This document shows positions 9,529 through 19,503 of a DNA stretch of 64,000 bases, in pieces. Source of the DNA: Arachis hypogaea. Its lineage: Eukaryota; Streptophyta; Magnoliopsida; Fabales; Fabaceae. The stretch lies in NCBI RefSeq assembly GCF_003086295.3, contig NC_092048.1:87152626-87216625 (forward strand), given 5' to 3'. Position numbers and translations under genes: made by a program. Each line of letters opens with the position of its first letter. The first letter of the stretch is position 1. The notes below the pieces were generated by a model. It was not told where the DNA came from. It saw only the letters and a program-made list of their open reading frames with translations, and ran no database searches.

Positions 9529-10217
9529 ATGGCGGACGACCATGACAACGACCATGATTCAGATCTAGAGGATAGAACACCGCACAAAAATGCGGACACT
9601 ACATTGAAAGATACTCCAGAATCTAACGGGGACAAAAACTCATCAAATCCGGGAGTGATAGAAGCGCTTCAAGATCGTTTAAAGCAACTTGAAAAAGAAA
9701 CGCAGCATCAACGAGAAGTTGGGAAGGATCTACAAAGGGAGGTAAGGCAACGTCGAGAATTAGAAGATAAACTTCTAAAAGTCGAAGCCGATCTCAAAGC
9801 CAAAGCTACTCGGTCCCCCCTGAGGACAACTCACGCAAAGATCAAGATCCATTCACTAGGGAGATCATGAAGACCAAAATCCCTAAGGACTTCAAACTTC
9901 TGGACATGGCATTGTACGATGGCACTACAGATCCCAACCATCACCTCAGCAATTTCAGAAGTAGAATGAACCTCACTGACGTCTCAGATGCAGTTTGCTG
10001 CAAAGCTTTCCCAACAACTCTCACAAAGACAGCAATCAGATGGTTCGACAACCTACCTCCGAAGTCCATCCCAAGCTTTGACGACTTAGCCAAAACGTTC
10101 CTGGCCAGATTCTCCATCCAAAAAGATAAGGCTAAGCACGCCCCCAGTCTATTAGGAATCAAGCAATGAGATCGAGAAAGTCTCCGCAACTACATGGAAA
10201 GATTCAACAAAACATGC
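9529..10217 (+). pseudogene. Element C gag, N-terminal part, broken
   Basis: The start MADDHDNDHDSDLEDRTPHK lies 41 bp after the LTR. A coiled-coil-like EALQDRLKQLEKETQHQREV follows, then the retrotransposon Gag core (DMALYDGTTDPNHHLSNFRS, IRWFDNLPPKSI). A run of six C at 9815-9820 is one base short compared with the frame of E, and shifts the frame. A TGA interrupts GIKQ|DRESL at 10167-10169. The gene is cut at 10217 by B and resumes at 21220 (…FNKTC|LDIQSLP). Confidence 0.88.
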
Positions 10218-11931
10218 TGATGAGCGGATAATTTATACGCTTTTTGGCATTATTTTTAGTATGTTTTTAGTAGAATCTAGTTACTTTTAGGGATGTTTTC
10301 ATTAGTTTTTATGTTAAATTCACATTTCTGGACTTTACTATGAGTTTGTGTATTTTTCTGTGATTTCAGGTATTTTCTGGCTGAAATTGAGGGACTTGAG
10401 CAAAAATCAGATTCAGAGGTTGAAGAAGGACTGCTGATGCTGTTGGATTCTGACCTCCCTGCACTCAAAATGGATTTTCTGGAGCTATAGAACTCAAAAT
10501 GGCGCACTTTCAATTGCGTTGGAAAGTAGACATCCAAGCTTTCCAGCAATATATAATAGTCCATACTTTGGCCGAGTTTAGATGATGCAAAAGGGCGTTG
10601 AACGCCAGTTCTACGCTGCAGTCTGGAGTTAAACGCCAGAAACACGTTACAAGCCAGAGTTGAACGCCAGAAATACGTTACAAACTGGCGTTCAACTCCA
10701 AGAATGACCTCTCCACGTGGAAACTTCAAGCTCAGCCCAAGCACACACCAAGTGGGCCCTGGAAGTGGATTTATGCATCAATTACTTACTTCTGTAAACC
10801 CTAGTAACTAGTTTAGTATAAATAGGACTTTTTACTATTGTATTTGACATCCTGGATTGTATTTTTGATCCTGTGATCACGTTTTGGGGGCTGGACTCTC
10901 GGCCATGCCTGAACCTTTCACTTATGTATTTTTAAACGGTAGAGTTTCTGCACTCCATAGATTAAGGTGTGGAGCTCTGCTGTTCCTCATGAATTAATGT
11001 AAAGTACTACTGTTTTTCTATTCAATTCAACTTATTCCGCTTCTAAGATATTCATTTGCACTTCAACATGAATGTGATGAACGTGACAATCATCATCATT
11101 TCCTATGAACGCGTGCCTGACAACCACTTTCGTTCTACCTTAGATTGAATGAGTATCTCTTGGATCTCTTAATCAGAATCTTCGTGGTATAAGCTAGATT
11201 GATGGCGGCATTCATGAGAGTCCGGAAAGTCTAAACTTTGTCTGTGGTATTCCGAGTAGGACTCTGGGATTGAATGACTGTGACAAACTTCAAACTCGCG
11301 AGTGCTGGGCGTAGTGACAGACGCAAAAGGAGGGTGAATCCTATTCCAGTATGATCGAGAACCTCAGATGATTAGCCGTGCTGTGACAGAGCATTTGGAC
11401 CATTTTCACAAGAGGATAGGATGCAACCATTGACCACGGTGATGCCTCCAGATGATTAGCCATGCAGTGACAGCGCATCGGACCATTTTCCAGAGAGGAT
11501 GAAAAGTAGCCATTGACAATGGTAATGTCCTTACATAAAGCTAGCCATGGAAAGGAGTAGGACTGATTGGATGAAGACAGCAGGAAAGCAGAAGTTCAGA
11601 GGAACGAAAGCATCTCTATACACTTATCTGAAATTCTCACCAATGAATTACATAAGTATTTCTATCTTTATTTTCTGTCTATTTATTATTTATTTTCGAA
11701 AACTCCATAATCAATTATTATCCGCCTGACTGAGATTTACAAGATGACCATAGCTTGCTTCATACCAACAATATCCGTGGGATCGACCCTTACTCACGTA
11801 AGGTTTATTACTTGGACGACCCAGTGCACTTGCTGGTTAGTTGTATCGATGTTGTGAATGAAAAACAATTTATTAAGACGTGCATACAGAGTTTTTGGCG
11901 CCGTTGCCTAAGATCACAATTTCGTACACTA
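10218..11931 (+). repeat. 5' LTR of element B
   Basis: It begins TGATGAGCGG and ends CGTACACTA (the final CA is mutated to TA; the 3' LTR ends CACCA). A palindrome array lies at 10592-10702 and TATAAATA at 10817-10824, about 115 bp beyond it. A primer-site-like copy AGTTTTTGGCGCCGTTGCC lies within the LTR at 11890-11908. Confidence 0.93.
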
Positions 11932-11955
11932 AGTTTTTGGCACCGTTGCCAGGGA
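11932..11955 (+). other. Primer binding site of element B
   Basis: AGTTTTTGGCACCGTTGCCA, then GGGA. This is the tRNA-Asp-type primer site usual for Athila elements, with one change (GGCGCC to GGCACC). Confidence 0.8.
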
Positions 11956-13884
11956 TTGTTTGAGTTTGGACAACTGACAGTTCATCTTGTTGCTCAGATT
12001 AGGTAATTTTCTTTTTGTTTTATTTTCAAAAATTTTTCAAAAATCTTCAAAAAAAATTTCTCCTTTATTTTCAAAAAAAAATAAAAATTCTTTTCAAAAA
12101 TTTTATTATGTTCTTCAGAATTTTTAAGAATGAATTCTAGTGTTTTATGAAGCATGTTGAAGCCTGACTGGCTGTAAAGCCATATCTAAATTCATTTAGA
12201 CTGGGGCTTCCAACCCAACATTATCAAGAGCAAGCTAGTTGTTGCTGATCCACCTGCTGCTGTTCCTGATCCACTTGATTTACATGCTAAAGCTTGACTG
12301 GCTATTAAGCCATGTCTAACCCTCAGATTGGAGCTTTAGACTAAGAGTGCAAGATTCCTGGAACTCATATTAAAAATTTTGGAATCCTTATTTTTCTTTT
12401 TCACAAATAATTTTTGAAAAATCCAAAAAAATTAGAAAATCATAAAAATAAAAAAAAAATATTTCATGTTTCTTGTTTGAGTCTTGAGTCAATTTTTAAG
12501 TTTGGTGTCAATTGCATACTTATCTTGCATTTTTCGAAAATTGCATTCATGCGTTGCATTCATCATGATCTTCAAGTTGTTCTTGATAAACCTTCTTGAT
12601 TGATCTTCATATTTTATTATTTTGTGTCTTTTCTTGTTTTTCATGTGCATTTTTTCATTCATAGTGCCTGAACATGAAAGATTTCTAAGTTTGGTGTCTT
12701 GCATGTTTTCTTTGCATATAAAAATTTTCAAAAATATGTTCTTGATGTTCATCATGATCTTCAAAGTGTTCTTGGTGTTCATCTTGACATTCATAGCATT
12801 CTTGCATGCATTCATTGTTTTGATCCAAAATTTTCATGCATTGCATCATTTTCATGTTTTTCTCTCTCATCATAAAAAATTCAAAAATAAAAAAAATATC
12901 TTCCTCTTTTTTTTTCTCATAAATTCGAAAATTAGATTTGACTTTTTCAAAAATTTTTAAAATCCAATTGTTTGTTATGAGTCAAATCAAATTTTCAATT
13001 TAAAAATCTGATCTTTTTCAAAATCTTTTTCAAAAATCAAATCTTTTTCAATTTTCTTATCTATTTTCGAAAATTCCAAAAATATTTTTCAAAAGTCTTT
13101 TTCTTAATTTTACATCATATTTTCGAAAATATCATCAACAATTAATGTTTTGATTCAAAAATTTCAAGTTTGTTACTTACTTGTTAAGAAAGATTCAAAC
13201 TTTAAGTTCTAGAATCATATTTTGTGATTTCTTGTGAATCAAGTCATTAATTGTGATTTTAAAAATCAAATCTTTTTCAAAACTAATTTCAATCATATCT
13301 TTTCAAAAATATCTTTCTATCTTATCTTTTTCAAAATCATATCTTTTCCATCATATCTTTTTAAAAATCTTATCTTTTTCAAAAATTTGATTTTAAAATA
13401 TCCCTTCTAACTTCTTATCTTCTTATCTTTTCAAAAATTGATTTTCAAAATTTGTTTCAACTAACTAACTAACTTTTTGTTTGTTTCTTATCTTTTTCAA
13501 AACTACTTAACTAACTCTCTCTCTCTCTCTAATTTTCGAAAATATCTCCCTCTTTTTCAAAAATTCTTTTTAATTAACTAATTTTTTTCAAAATTTAATT
13601 TTAATTTGTTTCTTCTTTTAATTTTCAAAAATCACTAACCATTTTTCAAAAATAATTTTCGAAAATTCTCTCTCTCTCTCTCTCATCTCCTTCTATTTAT
13701 TTATTTATTTACTAACATCTCTTCCTCACTCACCAAAAATCCGAACCCCCTCTCTCTCTCTGAGTTCAGATTTTCTCTTCTTCTTTTCTTCTACTCTTCT
13801 TTTCTTCCACTCACCTAAGGGAACCTCTATACCTGGGCAAAAAGGATCCCTATTATTATTATTCTTCTGTTCCCTCTTTTTCAT
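11956..13884 (+). other. Element B leader (non-coding)
   Basis: A 1.9-kb AT-rich leader with many ttttcaaa runs, CT microsatellites (13512-13532, 13668-13684, 13752-13764) and two TAAGTTTGGTGT copies (12497-12508, 12686-12697). Near 12150-12340 a phrase 'gactggctgtaaagccatatctaa' is repeated imperfectly ('gactggctattaagccatgtctaa', about 135 bp apart). I see no gene. Confidence 0.7.
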
Positions 13885-15083
13885 ATGAGCAGGAGCAAGG
13901 ACAAGAATATTCTTGTTAAAGCAGATCCAGAACCTGAAAGGACTCTGAAGAGGAAACTAAGAGAAGCTAAATTACAACAATCCAGCAAGCACCTTTTAGA
14001 AATTTTCAAACAAAAAGAGGAGATAGCAGCCGAAAATAATAATAATGCAAGGAGGATGCTTGGTGACTTTACTGCACCTAATTCCAATTACATGGAAGAA
14101 GCATCTCCATCCCTACCATTGGAGCAAACAATTTTGAGCTAAAACCTCAATTAGTTTCTCTGATGCAGCAGAACTGCAAGTTCCATGGACTTCCATCTGA
14201 AGATCCTTTTCAGTTCTTAACTGAATTTTTGCAGATCTGTGATACTGTTAAGACTAATGGAGTAGATCCTGAAGTCTACAGGCTCATGCTTTTCCCTTTT
14301 GCTGTAAGAGACAGAGCTAGAGTGTGGTTGGACTCTCAACCCAAAGATAGCCTGAACTCTTGGGATAAGCTGGTCACGACTTTCTTAGCCAAGTTCTTTC
14401 CTCCTCAAAAGCTGAGCAAGCTTAGAGTGAATGTTCAAACCTTCAGACAGAAAGAAGGTGAATCCCTCTATGAAGCTTGGGAGAGATACAAGCAACTGAC
14501 CAAAAAGTGTCCTTCTGACATGCTTTCAGAATGGACCATCCTGGATATATTCTATGATGGTCTGTCTAAATTAGCTAAAATGTCATTGGATACTTCTGCA
14601 AGTGGATCCATTCACCTAAAGAAAATTCCTGCAGAAGCTCAAGAACTCATTGACATGGTTGCTAATAACCAGTTTATGTACACTTCTGAGAGGAATCCTG
14701 TGAGTAATGGGACGCCTCAGAAGAAGGGAGTTCTTGAAATTGATACTCTGAATGCCATATTGGCTCAGAATAAAATATTGATTCAGCAAGTCAATATGAT
14801 TTTTCAGAGTCTGAATGGAATGCAAGCTGCATCCAACAGTACTCAAGAGGCAGTTTCTGAAGAAGAAGCTTATGATCCTGAGAACCCTGCAATAGCAGAG
14901 GTGAATTACATGGGTGAACCATATGGAAACACCTATAACCCCTCATGGAGAAATCACCCAAATCTCTCATGGAAGGATCAACAAAAGCCTCAACAAGGCT
15001 TTAATAATGGTGGAAGAAATAGGTTTAACAATAGTAAACCTTTTCCATCATCCACTCAGCAACAGACAGAGAACTCTGAATAA
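13885..15083 (+). pseudogene. Element B gag, broken
   Basis: The start MSRSKDKNILVKADPEPE matches A. The Gag core is read well from 14163 (ICDTVKTNGVDPEVYRLMLF, WLDSQPKDSLNSWDKLVTTF, YEAWERYKQLTKKCPSDMLS). A 2-bp excess near 14090-14105 shifts the frame between the N-terminus and the core. A TAA at 15081-15083 separates gag from the in-frame protease. The C-terminal part is N/Q-rich, with no zinc knuckle seen. Confidence 0.88.
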
Positions 15084-15140
15084 AATACCTCTAATTTAGC
15101 AAACTTAGTCTCTGATCTATCTAAGGCCACTGTAAGTTTC

Positions 15141-16217
15141 ATGAATGAAACAAGGTCCTCCATTAGAAATTTGGAGTCACAAGTGGGCCAGCTGAGTAAA
15201 AGAGTCACTAAAATCCCTCCTAGTACTCTTCCAAGCAATATAGAAGAAAATCCAAAAGGAGAGTGCAAGGCCATTGAAATGACCATCATGGCCGAATCCA
15301 AGGAAGAAGGGGAGGACGTGAATCCCAAGGAGGAAGACCTCCTGGGGCGTCCAGTGATCAATAAGGAGTTTCCCTCTACGGAACCAAAGGAATCTGAGAC
15401 TCAACTAGAGACCATAGAGATTCCATTAAACCTCCTTATGCCATTCATGAGCTCTGATGAGTATTCCTCTTCTGAAGAGAATGAGGATGTTACTAAGGAG
15501 CAAGTTACCAAGTACCTTGGTGCAATCATGAAGCTGAATGCCAAATTATTTGGTATTGAGACTTGGGAAGATGAACCTCCCTTGTTCACCAATGAACTAA
15601 GTGATCTGGATCAACTGACATTGCCTCAGAAGAAACAGGATCCTGGAAAGTTCCTAATACCTTGTACCATAGGCACCATGATCTTTGAAAAGGTTCTGTG
15701 TGACCTTGGTTCAGGGATAAACCTCATGCCCCTCTCTGTAATAAAGAAACTGGGAATCTTTGGGGTGCAAGCTGCTAAAATCTCATTAGAGATGGCAGAC
15801 AATTCAAGAAAACAGGCTTATGGACAAGTAGAGGACGTGTTAGTAAAGGTTGAAGGCCTTTACATCCCTGCTGATTTCATAGTCCTAGATACTGGGAAGG
15901 ATGAGGATGAATCCATCATCCTTGGAAGACCCTTCCTAGCCACAGCAAGAGCTGTGATTGATGTTGACAGAGGCGAATTAGTCCTTCAATTGAATGAGGA
16001 CTCCCTTGAGTTTAAAACTCAAGGACATCCTTCTATAAACATGGAAAAGAGGCATAGTAAGCTTCTCTCAAAACAGAGTCAACCAGAGCCCCCACAGTCA
16101 AACTCTAAGTTTGGTGTTGGGAGGCCACAACCAAACTCTAAGTTTGGTGTTGAACTCCCATATCCAAACTCTAAGTTTGGTGTTGGGGAGTCTCAACAAT
16201 GCTCTGAACATCTGTGA
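15141..16217 (+). pseudogene. Element B protease region with NSKFGV tail
   Basis: In frame with gag after the TAA at 15081. The retropepsin-like motif reads VLCDLGSGINLMP, where A has DLGSS, so one active-site neighbour is changed. ILGRPFLATARAVIDVDRGEL follows. Where other elements go on into RT, this frame ends with a tail holding three NSKFGV units, each encoded by the same CTCTAAGTTTGGTGTTG repeat (16106, 16139, 16172). It is 358 codons from the first ATG and open, but the protein would lack its Gag part. Confidence 0.85.
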
Positions 16218-16283
16218 GGCTCCATGAGAGCCCACTGTCAAGCTATTGACATTAAAGAAGCGCTTGTTGGGAGGCAACCCAAT
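16214..16283 (+). other. Conserved multi-hairpin element (element B)
   Basis: Near-identical to 3511-3580: GGCTC/GAGCC, TGTCAA/TTGACA, AAGCGCTT and TTGGG/CCCAA hairpins in the same order, starting at the protease stop. Confidence 0.7.
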
Positions 16284-16429
16284 TTTTATTTATCTAATTC
16301 TAATTTATTTTTATTGTTATTTCATGTTTTATTAGGTTCATGATCATGTGGAGTCACAAAATAAATCAAAAAATTAAAAACAGAATAAAAAACAGCAGAA
16401 GAAAAATCACACCCTGGAGGAGGATCTCA

Positions 16430-16690
16430 CTGGCGTTTAAACGCCAGTAAGGAGCATCTGTCTGGCGTTCAACGCCAGAACAGAGCATGTTTCTGGTGTT
16501 GAACGCCAGAAACAAGCAGCATCCTGGCGTTCAGACGCCAGAAATGCACACTGAGGAAGAGCTGGCGCTGAACGCCAGAAACAAGCATCTGGATGGCGTT
16601 CAACGCCAGAAATATGCTGCATCTGGGCGTTCAAGCATCAATTCGGCGTTTAAACGCCAGAATTGCATGCAAAGGCATTTTACATGCCTA
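16430..16690 (+). repeat. Palindrome array upstream of ORF3 (element B)
   Basis: Seven or eight CTGGCGTTNAACGCCAG units with spacers such as aacaagcatct/aacagagcatgt. It is followed by a short direct repeat, ATCTGTGGACCC(C)ACAGGATC, near 16725-16775. Confidence 0.88.
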
Positions 16691-17020
16691 ATTGGTGCAG
16701 GGATGTAATTCCTTGACACCTCAGGATCTGTGGACCCCACAGGATCATCTCAGCATCTGTGGACCCACAGGATCCCCACCTACCACCACTCACTCTCTTC
16801 CCTCTTCTCAATGTTCATCCTCTCTTCACAATAAACACTTTTCCCCAAAACTCTTAACCAATCACCTCAATCTCTCTTCCCTATCACCACTTCACCACTC
16901 ACATCCATCCACTCTTCCCCATAAACCTACCTCATAAACCCCACCTACCTTCAAAATTCAAAATCAATTTCCCACCCAACACCCACCCTTATGGCCGAAC
17001 CTTACCCCCCCTCCCTTCCC

Positions 17021-17028
17021 TATATAAA
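17021..17028 (+). promoter_or_regulatory. TATA box 199 bp upstream of ORF3 (element B)
   Basis: CCCTATATAAAGCC followed by a pyrimidine-rich stretch with a CTTCATTTTCACAC motif. The distance to the ATG at 17220 is 199 bp, as in A. Activity is inferred. Confidence 0.6.
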
Positions 17029-17146
17029 GCCCTCCATTCTTCTTCATTTTCACACAAAACAACCCTCTCTTCCCCTTCTTGGCCAAAACATATCTCTCTA
17101 TCCCTCTCCTCCATTTCTTCTTCTTCTTCATCTATTCTTTCTTCTC

Positions 17147-17181
17147 TTGCTCGAGGGCGAGCAATATTCTAAGTTTGGTAT
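17147..17181 (+). other. Hairpin plus TAAGTTTGGTAT module before ORF3 (element B)
   Basis: TTGCTCG-AGGG-CGAGCAA (17147-17164) with, five bases on, TAAGTTTGGTAT (17170-17181, one mismatch to the usual GGTGT). Confidence 0.65.
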
Positions 17182-17219
17182 GGTAAACATATAAGCTTTT
17201 TGTTTTTCCATTACCATTG

Positions 17220-18368
17220 ATGGCACCCAAGACCGGAGAATCCTCTAGAAAAGGGAAAGGGAAGACAAAAGCTTCCACCTCCGAGTCATAGGAGATGGAA
17301 AGATTCATCTCCAAAGCTCATCAAGACCACTTCTATGATGTTGTGGCCAAGAAGAAGGTGATCCCTGAGGTCCCTTTCAAACTCAAGAGAAATGAGTATC
17401 CGGAGATCCGACATGAGATCCATAGAAGAGGTTGGGAATTTCTAACAAACCCCATCCAACAAGTCGGAATTCTAATGGTTCAAGAGTTCTATGCTAATGC
17501 ATGGATCACTAGGAACCATGATCAAAGTAAGAACCCGAACCCAAAGAATTATCTTACTATGGTTCGGGAGAATTACTTAGATTTTAGTCCGGAAAATATA
17601 AGGTTGGTGTTCAACTTGCCAATGATGGAAGAGAATGCACGCCCCTACACAAGGAGAGTCAACTTTGATCAAAGGTTGGACCAAGTCCTCATGGACATAT
17701 GTGTGGAAGGAGCTCAATGGAAGATTGACTCAAAAGGCAAACCGGTTCAACTGAGAAGGCTGGACCTTAAGCCTGTAGCTAGAGGATGATTGGAGTTCAT
17801 TCAACGCTCAATCATTCCCACTAGCAACTGGTCTGAAGTTACTATAGACCGGGCCATCATGATCCATAGCATCATGATTGGAGAAGAGGTGGAGGTTCAT
17901 GAGATTATACCTCAAGAACTCTACAAGGTAGCTGACAAGTCCTCCACTATGGCAAGCTTAGCTTTTCCCCACCTCATTTGCCATCTATGCAACTCAGCTG
18001 GGATTGACATAGAAGGAGACATTCCCATTGAGGAAGAGAAGCCCATCACTAAGAAAAGGATGGAGCAAATAAGAGAGCCCATTCATGGATCTCAAGAGAC
18101 GCATGAATCTTATCACCATGAGATCCCGGAGATGCCTCAAATGCATTTTCCTCCACAAAACTATTGGGAGCAAATCAACACCTCCCTAGGAGAATTAAGT
18201 TCCAACATGGGACAATTAAGGGTGGAACATCAAGAGCACTCCATCATCCTTCATGAAATTAGAGAAGATCAAAAAGCAATGAGGGAGGAGCAACAAAGAC
18301 AAGGAAGAAGCATAGAAGAGCTCAAGGACATCATTGGTTCCTCAAGAAGGAAACCCCACCATCACTAA
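17220..18368 (+). pseudogene. Element B ORF3, two in-frame stops
   Basis: A single frame of 382 codons. TAG at 17289-17291 and TGA at 17787-17789 both replace tryptophan codons kept in A. It carries the same domain as A (VQEFYANAWITRNHDQS, RVNFDQRLDQVLMDICVEGA, FIQRSIIPTSNWSEVTIDRA, HLICHLCNSAGIDIEGDI) and an E/Q/R-rich helical end with REDQKAMREEQQRQGRSIEE. No hydrophobic segment is seen. Confidence 0.85.
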
Positions 18369-19467
18369 GATGGACTCATTCCTTGTTCTTACATTCTCTG
18401 TTTTTCGTTTTCCCTATGTTAAGTGCTTATTCATGTTTGTGTCTTATTACATGATCATTAGTCTTTAGTAACTTTGTCTTAAAGTTATGAATGTCCTATG
18501 AATCCATCACCTCTCTTAAATGAAAACTGTTTTAATTCAAAAGAACAAGAAGTACATGAGTTTCGAATTTATCCTTGAACTTAGTTTAATTGTATTGATG
18601 TGGTGACAATGCTTCTTGTTTTCTGAATGAATGTCAGAACAGTGCATATGTCTTTTGAAGTTGTTGTTTAAGAATGTTAAATATGTTGGCTCTTGAAAGA
18701 ATGATGACAAGGAGACATGTTATTTGATAATCTGAAAAATCATAAAAATGATTCTTGAAGCAAGAAAAAGCAGCAAAGAACAAAGCTTGCAGAAAAAAAA
18801 AAACAAAAAAAAATAGAAAGAAAAAGCAAGCAGAAAAAGCCAAAAGCTCCTAAAACCAAAAGGCAAGAGCAAAAAGCCAATAACCCTTAAAACCAAAAGG
18901 CAAGGGTAATAAAAAGGATCCCAAGGCTTTGAGCATCAGTGGATAGGAGGGCCTAAAGGAATAAAATCCTGGCCTAAGCGGCAAAACCAAGCTGTCCCTA
19001 ACCATGTACTTGTGGCATGAAGGTGTCAAGTGAAAACTTGAGACTGAGCGGTTAAAGTCAAGGTCCAAAGCAAAAGAAGAGTGTGCTTAAGAACCCTGGA
19101 CACCTCTAATTGGGGACTTTAGCAAAGCTGAGTCACAATCTGAAAAGGTTCACCCAGTTATGTGTCTGTGGCATTTATGTATCCGGTGGTAATACTGGAA
19201 AACAAATTGCTTAGGGCCACGGCCAAGACTCATAAAGTAGCTGTGTTCAAGAATCAACATACTGAACTAGGAGAATCAATAACACTATCTGAACTCTGAC
19301 TTCCTATAGATGCCAATCATTCTGAACTTCAATGGATAAAGTGAGATGCCAAAACTATTCAAGAGGCAAAAAGTTACAAGTCCCGCTCATCTGATTGAAG
19401 CTATGTTTCATTGATAGTTTGGAATTTATAGTATATTCTCTTCTTTTTATCCTATTTGATTTTCAGC
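18369..19467 (+). other. Conserved 3' non-coding region of element B
   Basis: No gene is supported. Homologous to 5488-6538 and 33469-34609. The GNRA-type hairpin TCAAGT-GAAA-ACTTGA is at 19026-19041. An A-rich stretch lies at about 18765-18840. Confidence 0.7.
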
Positions 19468-19503
19468 TGCTTGGGGACAAGCAACAATTTAAGTTTGGTG
19501 TTG
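19468..19503 (+). other. Hairpin plus TAAGTTTGGTGT at the 3' LTR (element B)
   Basis: TGCTTG-GGGA-CAAGCA (19468-19483), then TAAGTTTGGTGT (19490-19501), then the LTR at 19504. The outer pairs present in A are partly lost here. Confidence 0.65.

Noticed and set aside
10592..10702. Regularly spaced palindromes as a CRISPR array
   Set aside because: Plant nuclear retrotransposon context; units are imperfect, spacers are short and similar to each other, and there are no cas genes.
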